Below the pieces are notes generated by a model. The model searched no databases, was not told where the DNA came from, and worked only from the letters and a program-made list of their open reading frames with translations. Below are positions 11,677-21,059 of a stretch of DNA of 64,000 nucleotides, one piece after another. The stretch covers positions 682,001 to 746,000 of the forward strand of contig NZ_JAGYJN010000001.1 of the NCBI RefSeq assembly GCF_018402035.1, read 5' to 3'. The translations under genes were made by a program, and so were the position numbers. The DNA comes from Roseicyclus sp. Its GTDB lineage: Bacteria; Pseudomonadota; Alphaproteobacteria; Rhodobacterales; Rhodobacteraceae. The first letter of the stretch is position 1, and the number at the start of each line of letters is the position of its first letter.

Positions 11677-14274
11677 TCAGCCCGCGCGCATCCGCCCCAC
11701 CATCTCGGCCAGATCGCGGCTCAAGCCCGGCTGGGCCGCGATCCGGTCAAGAACAGCGAGGATCATCGCTTGGCGATCCACATCATAGCGCCGCCATGTC
11801 TCAAACGCGCTCGACATGCGCGCCGCCGTCTGCGGGTTGCGCGCATCAAGCTTGATCAACCAATCCGCGACAAAGCTGTAGCCCGCGCCCGATGGGTCAT
11901 GAAACCCCGCCGGATTGGCCGCCGTCAGCCCACCGATCACCGCGCGAAAGCGGTTGGGATTGGTCCAGTCAAAAAGTGGATGTTCCGTCAAGCGCCGGGC
12001 CACGGCCACCGCATCACCCGGTGCGGCATGGCTGATTTGCGCCATGAACCATTTATCCATCACCAGACGGTCATCTTTCCAGCGGTCATGAAAGCGCCCT
12101 GCAATCTCCGCATCACCGATATCCAGCAGTGCGCCGAAAGCTGCGATCTCATCGGTCATGTTGTTGGCCGTATCATAGTGGGACTGCGCACGCGCAGACC
12201 CTTCCGAGAGCGTCAACAGATGCAGCGCCGCATTACGCAGCGCGCGCTGTGCCGCCTGCGCGGCATCGGGGCGATAGATTGGGCCGGGGTCCATCGCGTC
12301 GTAAAGCTGCGCCAAGACCGGGCCAAGTGCTTCGGCCATCGCAGTTTGCAGATTGCGGCGCGTGGTATGGATCACCACAGGGTCAGGCACGATCCCCGCG
12401 TCATGGGCGGCCTGCGCGATATCATCCTCAGATGGCAGGGCAAGGGCCAGGGCGCGAAAGGCGGGATCAAGGCTTTCATCCGCCAAAAGCCGCCCCATCG
12501 CTGCGAAGAGTTCGAGATCAGGGGCGCCACCCAAAACCATGCCAAGCACCGTCTCGCGCATCAGGTTGCGCCCTGCTTCCCAGCGGTTGAACGGGTCGGT
12601 GTCATGGGCCAAAAGCACCAGCCTATCGGCGCGCGACAAGGGTGCCTCCAAGATCACCGGGGCGGAGAACCCGCGCAGCAACGAAGGGATCACGCGCTCG
12701 GGCAGCGGTCGGCCTGCCTCTGCGGCCAATGCGGCCAGATCGAAGGGGATCACCACCATGGCCTGATCCAACACCACCAACGTCTCGGGCAAGAGCTCAG
12801 CACCTGTCTGATCCAAAAGGCCCAGCGCCACGGGGATCACCATGGGCGATTTCTGCGGCTGGTCCGGTGTGGCTGGCACCACTTGGCTGAGCGTCAGGTG
12901 CATCTGCCCATCGGCCATGACCCATGCCGCCGACAGGCGCGGTGTGCCTGCTTGGGAATACCACAGCTTGAATTGCGACAGATCGCGCCCCGTCACCTCG
13001 GAAAAGACCGCCAGCCAATCCTCGATCGTGCAGGCCTGCCCGTCGTGGCGGGCAAAATAAAGGTCCAGCGCCGCGCGATAGGCCTGTGCGCCGACAAGAC
13101 GGTGCAGCATGCCGATCACCTCGGCCCCTTTTTCATAGACGGTCGCGGTGTAGAAATTATTGATCTCGGCATAGGCCTCGGGGCGGACATTATGGGCCAA
13201 TGGCCCCGCATCCTCGCGGAACTGGCGCGCGCGCAGCTGCAGCACATCTGAAATCCGCTGCACTGGGGCCGAGCGTTCATCGGCGCTGAACTGCTGGTCG
13301 CGAAACACCGTCAGCCCCTCTTTCAAACAGAGCTGAAACCAATCGCGACAGGTCACACGGTTGCCTGTCCAATTGTGGAAATACTCATGCGCCACGATGC
13401 TTTCGATGAATTCGTAATCGCGGTCGGTCGCGGTCTCGGGGCTGGCCAGCACGAATTTCGCGTTGAAGATGTTAAGGCCCTTGTTCTCCATCGCGCCCAT
13501 GTTGAAATCATCAACCGCCACAATGTTGAACACATCCAGATCATAGGCGCGCCCATAGACCGCCTCATCCCATGCCATCGACCGCTTGAGCGCATCCATC
13601 GCATAGGCGCATTTGCCCTCGTCACCCGGCCGCACCCAGATGTTGAGCGCAACGTCCCGCCCCTCTGTCGTGGTAAAGCGGTCGGCATGGGCCACCAGAT
13701 CACCCGCCACCAGCGCGAATAGATAGGCGGGCTTGGGCCAAGGATCATGCCATTCGGCCCAGCCCGCGCCTTGGCCCACCGGGTTGCCGTTTGACAACAA
13801 GACCGGCAGATCGCTTTCGATCCGCACATCGAAAGGTGCCATCACATCGGGGCGGTCGGGGTAGAAGGTGATCTTGCGAAACCCCTCTGCCTCGCATTGG
13901 GTGCAGAACATGCCTTTTGACAGGTAAAGCCCCTCCAGCGCGGTATTGCCCTCGGGGTCGATGGCGACCTCCGCCTCCCAAGTGAAGGCATCGCCGGGCA
14001 GACGCGCAGCCGCCACCCGCAAACCCGCCTGCGTAACAAGGTAATCCCCCGCCCCAAGCGCCACCCCGTCGATAGCCGCCCCGATCAGGCGCAACCCTTC
14101 GCCATCGAGCACCAGATCGCCCCCCGCCCCGGCGGGATTGGCCCGAAACCGGATGCGTGAGATCACCCGCGTCCCCTTGGGTGCGAGGCGAAAGGTCAGA
14201 TGCACATGATCGACCAGATAGGCAGGCGGGCGATAATCGGCCAAATGGATCTGTTGCGGGGTGCTGGGCTGCAT
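11677..14274 (-). CDS. pepN: aminopeptidase N (M1 zinc metallopeptidase)
   Basis: The 865-residue protein has the M1 exopeptidase motif GAMEN (260-264) and the zinc site HEYFH (296-300) followed by the third ligand Glu in LKEG (319). The N-terminal beta domain, catalytic domain, Ig-like DUF3458 and C-terminal helical domain are all present, and the length is that of bacterial PepN (about 870). It removes N-terminal residues from peptides in the cytoplasm. AAGGAG lies 5 nt before ATG 14274, so the six extra upstream residues are rejected. It is divergent from the photolyase. Confidence 0.96.
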   Translation of the reverse strand: MQPSTPQQIHLADYRPPAYLVDHVHLTFRLAPKGTRVISRIRFRANPAGAGGDLVLDGEGLRLIGAAIDGVALGAGDYLVTQAGLRVAAARLPGDAFTWEAEVAIDPEGNTALEGLYLSKGMFCTQCEAEGFRKITFYPDRPDVMAPFDVRIESDLPVLLSNGNPVGQGAGWAEWHDPWPKPAYLFALVAGDLVAHADRFTTTEGRDVALNIWVRPGDEGKCAYAMDALKRSMAWDEAVYGRAYDLDVFNIVAVDDFNMGAMENKGLNIFNAKFVLASPETATDRDYEFIESIVAHEYFHNWTGNRVTCRDWFQLCLKEGLTVFRDQQFSADERSAPVQRISDVLQLRARQFREDAGPLAHNVRPEAYAEINNFYTATVYEKGAEVIGMLHRLVGAQAYRAALDLYFARHDGQACTIEDWLAVFSEVTGRDLSQFKLWYSQAGTPRLSAAWVMADGQMHLTLSQVVPATPDQPQKSPMVIPVALGLLDQTGAELLPETLVVLDQAMVVIPFDLAALAAEAGRPLPERVIPSLLRGFSAPVILEAPLSRADRLVLLAHDTDPFNRWEAGRNLMRETVLGMVLGGAPDLELFAAMGRLLADESLDPAFRALALALPSEDDIAQAAHDAGIVPDPVVIHTTRRNLQTAMAEALGPVLAQLYDAMDPGPIYRPDAAQAAQRALRNAALHLLTLSEGSARAQSHYDTANNMTDEIAAFGALLDIGDAEIAGRFHDRWKDDRLVMDKWFMAQISHAAPGDAVAVARRLTEHPLFDWTNPNRFRAVIGGLTAANPAGFHDPSGAGYSFVADWLIKLDARNPQTAARMSSAFETWRRYDVDRQAMILAVLDRIAAQPGLSRDLAEMVGRMRAG

Positions 14275-14378
14275 CACGGCTCCTTGCGGCATGGCAAAGC
14301 CCCACGCTAGGCGCGTGGCCCGCTGCGTGCAAGCGCCCCCCCTTTGACGGATACGCTATCCCCGCTATCTGAGCCCTC

Positions 14379-15896
14379 ATGGCGCAAGATGTTCTTGTTT
14401 GGTTCAAGCGCGATCTGCGGATCGCCGATAACCCCGTGCTGGCCCAAGCTGCCGCAAGGGGCGGGCGTGTTTTGCCGCTTTTCATCGCCGAGCCTGCGGC
14501 ATGGGCGCAAGCCGATGCCAGCGCGCGGCAATGGGATTTCCTCGCTGAAAGCCTCGGCGCATTGCGTCAGGACTTGGCAGCACTTGGTGCGACGCTGATC
14601 CTGCGCATCGGCCCGGCGCAAGAGGTGTTGGAAAACCTGTGCCGCGAGACGGGTATCAAGCTGATCCTCAGCCACCAAGAAACCGGCAATGGCTGGAGTT
14701 TCGCCCGCGACCGCGCGGTGGCAGCTTGGGCGCGCAGCGCAGGCATCACATGGCAAAACATCCCACAGCCCGGCGTCATCCGTGGGCTTTCCAACCGCGA
14801 CGGATGGGCCGCAAAGCGCGATGGTGCGATGCGCGCCCCGGTGCCGCCCGCGCCCCGCGCCTTGCGCGGCTTTGCGCTTGATCCCGGCCCCATCCCTGAT
14901 GCACGCGCGCTTGGCCTTGCCCCAGATCCCTGCCCCGGTCGCCAACACGGGGGGCGCGCGGCGGGACAATCACTGCTCACCAGCTTCCTTGATGGTCGGG
15001 GAACAGATTATCGCCGCGCCATGTCATCGCCGCTGCAGGCCGCGACCGCCTGTTCGCGCCTCTCGCCGCATCTGGCATGGGGCACGCTGGGCGCCCGCGA
15101 GATCATCGCCCATCTTGCCCAGACCGCCCCCCACCCCATCGGCGCGGCCAATCTGCAAAGCTTTACCGCCCGCCTCGCGTGGCGCGACCATTTCATGCAA
15201 AAGCTCGAAGATCAGCCGGGGCTAGAGTTCACCTGCCTGCACTCAGCCTATGCCGATCTGCGCCCCAAAACACCCGACAAAGCCTTGCTGGCTGCGTGGG
15301 AAAAGGGCGAAACCGGCATCCCCTTTGTCGATGCTTGCATGCGCTCACTCATCGCGACGGGCTGGCTTAACTTTCGCATGCGCGCCATGCTTGTCTCTTT
15401 CGCCAGCTACCATCTCTGGCTCGATTGGCGGGCAACGGGCCAGATCCTCGCGCGCCGCTTCACCGATTACGAACCGGGCATCCATTGGCCACAGATGCAG
15501 ATGCAATCGGGCACCACCGGCATGAACACGCCGCGCATCTACAACCCGGTGAAACAAGGCCATGACCAAGACCCAACAGGCAGCTTCACACGCCGCTGGT
15601 GCCCCGAACTGCGCGATCTGCCTGATACCCATCTGCACAGCCCTTGGACATGGCCCGGCGCAGACGCGCTTTTAGACAAAACCTATCCCGCGCCGATCAT
15701 CGATATCGCCGCCGCCGCACGCCATGCTCGCACAGTGATCTGGCAGATGCGCCAGCGCCACGGCTTTCATGCCGAGGCCGCAACCCTCATCACCCGCCAT
15801 GCCAGCCGCAAATCCAAAGATTTCGTCAATGACCGCGCCCCCAAACCGCGCCGCCGCCCGCAAACCGCGCCGGGTCAACTCAGCTTCGATCTTTAG
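14379..15896 (+). CDS. phr: deoxyribodipyrimidine photolyase / cryptochrome family protein
   Basis: The 505-residue protein starts [17 protein letters not shown], the photolyase antenna domain (1-140), and has the C-terminal FAD-binding helical domain with [37 protein letters not shown], and [22 protein letters not shown]. The Trp-rich FAD pocket and Asn/Arg residues are conserved. It should repair UV pyrimidine dimers with blue light, though a cryptochrome-like sensory role cannot be excluded. The tail is basic ([18 protein letters not shown]). A DUF2256 gene, a frequent photolyase neighbour, follows. Confidence 0.88.
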   Translation: MAQDVLVWFKRDLRIADNPVLAQAAARGGRVLPLFIAEPAAWAQADASARQWDFLAESLGALRQDLAALGATLILRIGPAQEVLENLCRETGIKLILSHQETGNGWSFARDRAVAAWARSAGITWQNIPQPGVIRGLSNRDGWAAKRDGAMRAPVPPAPRALRGFALDPGPIPDARALGLAPDPCPGRQHGGRAAGQSLLTSFLDGRGTDYRRAMSSPLQAATACSRLSPHLAWGTLGAREIIAHLAQTAPHPIGAANLQSFTARLAWRDHFMQKLEDQPGLEFTCLHSAYADLRPKTPDKALLAAWEKGETGIPFVDACMRSLIATGWLNFRMRAMLVSFASYHLWLDWRATGQILARRFTDYEPGIHWPQMQMQSGTTGMNTPRIYNPVKQGHDQDPTGSFTRRWCPELRDLPDTHLHSPWTWPGADALLDKTYPAPIIDIAAAARHARTVIWQMRQRHGFHAEAATLITRHASRKSKDFVNDRAPKPRRRPQTAPGQLSFDL

Positions 15897-15901
15897 CCCA
15901 T

Positions 15902-15949
15902 CTTTGCTTTCCAAATACTCCGGGGGTACGGGGGCAGCGCCCCCGCTGG
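15902..15949 (+). repeat. dispersed intergenic hairpin repeat, copy A
   Basis: Starts 5 bp after the photolyase stop. It has the conserved head TTTGCTTTCCAAATACTCC, then a perfect hairpin CGGGGGC-AGC-GCCCCCG (15929-15945). The same element recurs at 38508, 38691 and 50015. Confidence 0.75.
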
Positions 15950-15981
15950 ACCGCGTCCGACGACGCACTAACTCCACCCGC

Positions 15982-16149
15982 ATGGCCCGTATGCGCAAGA
16001 AATCCGATCTGCCCCAGAAAACCTGCCTGACCTGCAATCGCCCTTTCGTGTGGCGTAAAAAGTGGGAAAAGGTCTGGGAGGACGTGCGCTATTGTTCGCA
16101 TCGTTGCCGCGACACCCGCAGCACGAAGGCGCCGCCACAGGCATCCTAG
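15982..16149 (+). CDS. DUF2256 small zinc-ribbon-like protein
   Basis: This 55-residue basic protein has the DUF2256 pattern: [18 protein letters not shown], then VRYCSHRCR, a CxxC...CxxxC arrangement that probably binds zinc. Function is unknown. DUF2256 genes are often next to photolyase/cryptochrome genes, as here (85 bp, same strand). Two possible ATGs (15982 and 15991) have no clear Shine-Dalgarno. Dispersed repeat copy A fills the gap between the two genes. Confidence 0.83.
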   Translation: MARMRKKSDLPQKTCLTCNRPFVWRKKWEKVWEDVRYCSHRCRDTRSTKAPPQAS

Positions 16150-16241
16150 CGGGCTTTCGCCAACCGCCCGGTTTCGGTGAAATTTTCTGACCAAACCCTG
16201 TTGCCGATCGGAAACTTTTTCCTTAATCCGAGCGGCAAGCT

Positions 16242-16265
16242 CCCGGTATGCTTTGGGATACCGGG
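16242..16265. promoter_or_regulatory. inverted repeat in the glcB leader
   Basis: CCCGGTAT (16242-16249) and ATACCGGG (16258-16265) are perfect 8-bp arms around 8 bp, 28 bp before the malate synthase ATG. It could be an operator or an mRNA hairpin close to the ribosome site. Confidence 0.45.
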
Positions 16266-16293
16266 CCAGACATCTGACCGAGGGGAAAGCGTG

Positions 16294-18438
16294 ATGGCAA
16301 GCACTGTGAAACGTGAAAAACTGCAAGTGGCCACGACATTAGCAGATTTCATCGAAACGCGCGCCCTGCCCGGAACGGGCGTCGCAGCCGATCATTTCTG
16401 GGCCGGATTCTCGGCGCTGCTGCATGATCTGACGCCGCGCAACAAGGCGCTCTTGGACAAGCGCAAAGCCCTTCAAGACAAGATCGATGGCTGGCATATC
16501 GCCCATCGCGGCCAACCTCATGATGGCGAGGCCTATCAGGATTTCCTGCGCGACATCGGCTACCTCCTGCCCGAGGGCGAGGCTTTTTCCATCGACACCA
16601 GCAATGTCGACCCCGAGATCGCGACCGTCGCAGGGCCTCAGCTGGTCGTGCCGATCACCAATGCGCGCTTCGCGCTGAACGCCGCCAATGCCCGCTGGGG
16701 CAGCCTTTATGATGCGTTTTACGGCACCGACGCGATGGGCAGCCAGCCCAAGCCCGGCCCCTATGACCGGGGGCGCGGGGCGCGCGTCGTGGCGCGCGCG
16801 CGGGTTTTCCTCGATCAGGCCTTCCCGATCGAGGGCCATAGCCATGCCGATGCGCGTCGCTACTATGTTGATCGTGGCCAGCTGTTGATCGATGACAAGC
16901 CTTTGGAAAACCCTGCGAAATTCGCGGGCTTTGCCGGTCACCCCAAAGCGCCCGAGCGGGTCTTGCTGGTCAATAACGGGCTGCATGTCGAATTGGTCTT
17001 TGACCGCACCCATCCCATCGGGTCGCGCGATCAGGCGGGCTTGGCCGATGTCCGGATGGAGGCTGCGGTCAGCGCGATCATGGATTGCGAGGATTCGGTG
17101 GCCTGCGTCGATGCCGAGGACAAGGTGCAGGCCTATGGCAACTGGCTAGGGCTGATGCAGGGCGATCTGACCGAGAGTTTTGAGAAGGGCGGCCATAGCA
17201 TGACCCGCGCGCTTGCGCCTGATCTGGATTACACCGCTCCCGATGGCAGCGCGCTGCACGTCAAAGGCCGCGCGCTGATGCTGGTCAGGAATGTGGGCCA
17301 TCTGATGACCAACCCCGCGATCCATCTGGCCGATGGCAGCGAGGTCTATGAGGGTCTGATGGACGCCATGATCACCGTGCTGATCGCGATGCATGACCTG
17401 AAAAAGGATAGCGGCCTGCGCAACAGCCATGCGGGTTCGGTCTATGTGGTCAAACCCAAGATGCATGGCCCCGAAGAAGTGGGTTTCGCCGACGAGACCT
17501 TTACAAAGGTCGAGGAGGTGTTGGGCCTGCCGCGCTACACGGTCAAGCTGGGCGTCATGGACGAAGAGCGCCGCACATCCGTGAACCTCAAGGAATGTAT
17601 CCGCGCAGCCAAGCACCGCGTGGCCTTCATCAACACCGGCTTTCTCGATCGCACCGGCGACGAAATCCACACCTCGATGGAGGCAGGCCCCTTTAGCCGC
17701 AAGGATTTCATCAAGCGCAAAAGCTGGATCGCGGCCTATGAGAACCAGAATGTCGATATCGGCCTCGAATGCGGCCTGCGCGGGCGCGCGCAGATCGGCA
17801 AAGGCATGTGGGCCAAGCCCGATGCCATGGCCGAGATGCTCGAAGTCAAGATCGAACATCCCCGCGCGGGTGCGAATTGCGCATGGGTTCCCTCGCCCAC
17901 GGCGGCCACGCTGCATGCGCTGCATTACCATCAGGTCAATGTGTCCGCAGTGCAAGAAAAGCTGCTGGCCGGTGGGCGTCGCGCCTATGTCAGTGCGCTG
18001 CTCGACATTCCCATGGCCAGCTACCAGCGCTGGAGCGCGGCGCAGATCACCCGCGAGGTCGAGAATAACGCCCAAGGCATCTTGGGCTATGTGGTGCGCT
18101 GGATCGATGCGGGCGTTGGCTGTTCAAAAGTGCCAGATATCAACGACGTGGCCTTGATGGAGGATCGCGCGACCTGTCGCATCTCGGCCCAGCATATCGC
18201 CAATTGGCTGCATCACGGTGTGGTCAGCGAGATGCAGGTGATGGAGATCATGCGCCGCATGGCCGCCGTGGTTGACCGCCAGAACGTGGCCGATCCGACC
18301 TATGTGCCGATGGCACCCGGGTTCAACGGCATCGCCTTTGCCGCCGCCTGTGATCTGGTCTTCAAGGGCCGCGTGCAGCCATCGGGATACACCGAACCGG
18401 TGCTTCATGCACGCCGGTTGGAACTCAAGGCCGCCTAG
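16294..18438 (+). CDS. glcB: malate synthase G
   Basis: The 714-residue enzyme matches the long monomeric G form of malate synthase (about 720). Visible signatures are [29 protein letters not shown] in pieces, [29 protein letters not shown], and the C-terminal [24 protein letters not shown] region with the catalytic Asp of the [12 protein letters not shown] stretch. It condenses glyoxylate with acetyl-CoA to malate. An in-frame extension to 16177 is rejected; [13 protein letters not shown] fits the family and AGGGGAAAG precedes it. No isocitrate lyase is adjacent, so glyoxylate may come from other routes such as the ethylmalonyl-CoA pathway. Confidence 0.95.
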   Translation: MASTVKREKLQVATTLADFIETRALPGTGVAADHFWAGFSALLHDLTPRNKALLDKRKALQDKIDGWHIAHRGQPHDGEAYQDFLRDIGYLLPEGEAFSIDTSNVDPEIATVAGPQLVVPITNARFALNAANARWGSLYDAFYGTDAMGSQPKPGPYDRGRGARVVARARVFLDQAFPIEGHSHADARRYYVDRGQLLIDDKPLENPAKFAGFAGHPKAPERVLLVNNGLHVELVFDRTHPIGSRDQAGLADVRMEAAVSAIMDCEDSVACVDAEDKVQAYGNWLGLMQGDLTESFEKGGHSMTRALAPDLDYTAPDGSALHVKGRALMLVRNVGHLMTNPAIHLADGSEVYEGLMDAMITVLIAMHDLKKDSGLRNSHAGSVYVVKPKMHGPEEVGFADETFTKVEEVLGLPRYTVKLGVMDEERRTSVNLKECIRAAKHRVAFINTGFLDRTGDEIHTSMEAGPFSRKDFIKRKSWIAAYENQNVDIGLECGLRGRAQIGKGMWAKPDAMAEMLEVKIEHPRAGANCAWVPSPTAATLHALHYHQVNVSAVQEKLLAGGRRAYVSALLDIPMASYQRWSAAQITREVENNAQGILGYVVRWIDAGVGCSKVPDINDVALMEDRATCRISAQHIANWLHHGVVSEMQVMEIMRRMAAVVDRQNVADPTYVPMAPGFNGIAFAAACDLVFKGRVQPSGYTEPVLHARRLELKAA

Positions 18439-18440
18439 CG

Positions 18441-18463
18441 CGCGGGCTGGCCTGCGGTTTTTT
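18441..18463 (+). terminator. intrinsic terminator of glcB
   Basis: Two bases after the glcB stop, CGCGGGC pairs with GCCTGCG (one G-U pair) around a very short loop, followed by TTTTTT (18458-18463). This is the best rho-independent terminator in the window. Confidence 0.75.
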
Positions 18464-18552
18464 GCGGGTTTTTTCCGTAATCAAGCTATAACCTTCCTCC
18501 AAACAAGGGACTGCACGCTCAAGCGGGGCGCGCAGCGAAGGGAGGGAATATC

Positions 18553-19407
18553 ATGCTTGCACGGATCTTGGTGCCCGTTGGTGGCGACGCCATGGGGAAA
18601 TCAGCCTTGGCGCATGCCGCCGCACTCGCGCATCGGCACAAGGCGCATATCGTGGTCGCGCATTGCCGCGCGCGCCCCGAAGATATGGTGCCACATGGCA
18701 TCCCCCTGCCCAGTTTCGCGCGCGACACGATCTTGTCACAAGCAGCCCAGCTTGCCGATCAAGAAGAAAACGCGCTGCGCGACGCGCTGCATATGATGGC
18801 AGGCACACTCGATCTGGCGGAAACCGACCAACCCGATGGCAGCAGTGCCAGCGTGCAATTCGTCGAAGAATTTGGCCGCACGCCCGATATTGTCAAACAT
18901 AACGGGCGCTTGGCCGATCTGGTCATCGTCGAAAAGCCGCAGCGCGACCGCAATCTTGGCATCAGCGCGCTCAAGGCGGCGCTGTTTCAGACCGGACGCC
19001 CGGTGCTGATGTGCCCGCCCGGCGTCACAAGTGCGGCTGATTTCGGGGCCAAGGTCACGGTTGGCTGGAATGGCTCACTTGAGGCGGCGCGCGCTGTGGC
19101 TTTGACCCTTGATCTGGCAACACGCGCCGATCAGGTGATGATCCTTGCGGTTGGGCAAGGCGAGGCGCATGGTGCCTCGGCCGAGGAGTTGCAAGATTAC
19201 TATCGGCTGCGCGGCATCGCGGCCCAGATTACCCATTTCGAGGCGCGCAATCCCGGCCTCGCCCTGCTCGAAAAATCCGAAGAATTGGGTGCCGGTCTGT
19301 TGATCATGGGGGCCTATGGTCAAAGTCATGAGCGCGAAACCCTCTTTGGTGGCAACACGCAGTCCGTTGTCGACAAAGCAAAATTACCGATTGTGATGGC
19401 CCATTGA
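18553..19407 (+). CDS. tandem universal stress protein
   Basis: The 284-residue protein contains two Usp folds. The first (1-150) begins MLARILVPVGGD; the second (about 160-284) begins KVTVGWNGSLEAARAV and keeps the ATP-binding pattern GAYGQSHERETLFGGNTQSV (G-x2-G-x9-G-N/S). Only the second half has the clear nucleotide motif, so the first is probably structural. It is cytoplasmic and of unknown specific role. GAGGGAATATC precedes the ATG. An AT hairpin (TTGAAAT/ATTTCAA, 19404-19420) overlaps the stop codon and may end transcription. Confidence 0.85.
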   Translation: MLARILVPVGGDAMGKSALAHAAALAHRHKAHIVVAHCRARPEDMVPHGIPLPSFARDTILSQAAQLADQEENALRDALHMMAGTLDLAETDQPDGSSASVQFVEEFGRTPDIVKHNGRLADLVIVEKPQRDRNLGISALKAALFQTGRPVLMCPPGVTSAADFGAKVTVGWNGSLEAARAVALTLDLATRADQVMILAVGQGEAHGASAEELQDYYRLRGIAAQITHFEARNPGLALLEKSEELGAGLLIMGAYGQSHERETLFGGNTQSVVDKAKLPIVMAH

Positions 19408-19445
19408 AATTTAATTTCAAAGCGAAATAAAATAATTCTTGAAGT

Positions 19446-19467
19446 GTAACTTAAGTAATATAGTTAC
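19446..19467. promoter_or_regulatory. AT-rich tctC upstream region with inverted repeat
   Basis: The 19408-19470 stretch is strikingly AT-rich for this genome. GTAACT (19446-19451) and AGTTAC (19462-19467) are perfect arms around 10 bp. This is a plausible operator for the transporter operon. No clean -35/-10 pair could be assigned. Confidence 0.45.
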
Positions 19468-19532
19468 CTCCCCATCGACGCGACGCGCGGCCAACCGGCC
19501 CGCGTCGCAGTTCCGAACAAGGAGGATGTTTG

Positions 19533-20504
19533 ATGTCGATGACGAAACGTGCACTTTTGCTGCTGTCCTGTGCCGGACTGCTTGCAACGACACCGATGGC
19601 GGCATTGGCACAAGAATGGGAGCCGCGCCGCCCGATCGATTTCGTGATCATGGCGGGCCCCGGCGGCGGCGCTGACCAGATTGCAAGGTTCATTCAATCG
19701 GTCGCCGAAAAGCATGACATGACCACGCGGCCCTTGGTGCCCAACAACAAGGGTGGCGGCTCGGGTGCCGAGGCGCTGATCCATGTCAGCGGTGCCTCCG
19801 ATCCTGATCATACGATCCTTGTGACCCTGAATTCCTTTTTCACCACACCGCTGCGCCAAGCCAATCTTGGCATCGACATCCAGACCTTCACGCCTGTGGC
19901 GATGATGGGTGTCGATCCCTTCGCGTTGTGGGTCCATCGCGAGTCGGGCATCACCGATTTCGAAGGGTTCCTGACACAGGTTCGTGCGATGAATGGCGAA
20001 TATGTCATGGGCGGAACGGGTGTCGGCCAAGAAGATTCAATCGTCATCGCCTTCATGTCAGCCGCTTACGGCCTTGATGTCAAATACATCCCCTATGATG
20101 GCGGTGGTGCGGTTGCCCGCGATCTGGCCGGCCAACAGATCATGGCGACCGTCAACAACCCCTCCGAGGCCAAGGGCTTTTACGAGGCGGGTGATTTCGT
20201 GCCGCTTCTGGCCTTCTCGGATGAGCGTATTCCAGCCTATCCGGATGTGCCCACCATTCGTGAGCTTGGGCAAGATTTCTCTTACTATAACCAGCGTGCC
20301 GTTGTCGGCGCACCGGGCATGTCCGAAGGCGCGGCCGCATACTACCAAGATCTGTTCACCAAGATCTATGAGACCGAGGAATGGCAGGGTTATCTTACAT
20401 CCGAAAGCATGTCGCCTTTGTGGATGAACGCCGACGAACAGCGCGCCTATTGGGGCACGCAAGTTGAAAGTCACCGCGCACTGCTGGCAGAGCTCGACGG
20501 CTAA
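19533..20504 (+). CDS. tctC: tripartite tricarboxylate transporter, substrate-binding protein
   Basis: The 323-residue periplasmic protein has a Sec signal (LLLLSCAGLLATTPMAALA, cut at AQE), then the TctC/Bug fold: PIDFVIMAGPGGGADQIARF near the ligand loop, YVMGGTGVGQEDS and IPYDGGGAVARDLAG. It captures a carboxylate for the TctAB permease. AAGGAGG lies 7 nt before ATG 19533. It heads the tctC-B-A operon. The ligand cannot be read from sequence; Bug proteins bind diverse carboxylates. Confidence 0.92.
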   Translation: MSMTKRALLLLSCAGLLATTPMAALAQEWEPRRPIDFVIMAGPGGGADQIARFIQSVAEKHDMTTRPLVPNNKGGGSGAEALIHVSGASDPDHTILVTLNSFFTTPLRQANLGIDIQTFTPVAMMGVDPFALWVHRESGITDFEGFLTQVRAMNGEYVMGGTGVGQEDSIVIAFMSAAYGLDVKYIPYDGGGAVARDLAGQQIMATVNNPSEAKGFYEAGDFVPLLAFSDERIPAYPDVPTIRELGQDFSYYNQRAVVGAPGMSEGAAAYYQDLFTKIYETEEWQGYLTSESMSPLWMNADEQRAYWGTQVESHRALLAELDG

Positions 20505-20543
20505 GGCGACGGGCAACCGCGCCCCTAACGACGAGAAGACAAC

Positions 20544-21047
20544 ATGCGCTACGGCGAAATACTAACTGCCGGGGTGTTGGCGCTCTTTTCCATCTATCTG
20601 ATGGTCAAGAGCGCCGAATTGCCCATCGGCTTCATTCGCGGCCAAGGGCCGGGCGGTGGTGCCTGGCCCTTCTGGCTCTCGGGCATCATGCTGATTTGCT
20701 GCGCGATGATCGCGCTGAACTGGTGGCGGCGCACCAGCCCGCCCTCGCAATCGGATGAGCCTTTTCTTGACGGCCATGGCTGGCGCACCATCGGATTAGT
20801 GGGTGGCGGCCTGATCGGGTTTATCGTGCTGATCGAGATCATTTCGATGTACGGCGCGATTGCTGTTTTTCTGTTTTATTACCTTTGGTTCCTTGGAAGG
20901 CATTCGCTGAGGCTGAGCTTGATCCTTTCGTTGAGCACCCCGCTCCTGTTCTTCTTTTTCTTCGAAGGCATGATGCGGATCACCATGCCCACGGGCATGT
21001 CGTTCACCGACCCGGTGTTCGATTTCCTTTATGACATCATCTACTAG
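20544..21047 (+). CDS. tctB: tripartite tricarboxylate transporter, small membrane subunit
   Basis: The 167-residue protein has four hydrophobic helices (about 5-22, 45-62, 80-105 and 112-150) with the family's N-terminal ILTAGVLALFSIYLMVKSAE and the GPGGGAWPFWLSG motif after the first helix. It is the small permease subunit pairing with TctA. Same strand as its neighbours, 39 bp after tctC and 12 bp before tctA. Confidence 0.9.
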   Translation: MRYGEILTAGVLALFSIYLMVKSAELPIGFIRGQGPGGGAWPFWLSGIMLICCAMIALNWWRRTSPPSQSDEPFLDGHGWRTIGLVGGGLIGFIVLIEIISMYGAIAVFLFYYLWFLGRHSLRLSLILSLSTPLLFFFFFEGMMRITMPTGMSFTDPVFDFLYDIIY

Positions 21048-21059
21048 GCGCATCGCATC

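Noticed and set aside
11770..13251. 493-codon open frame on the plus strand inside pepN
   Set aside because: It is antisense to a fully conserved M1 peptidase; its translation is low-complexity, rich in His, Arg and Gln, and typical of shadow frames in high-G+C DNA.
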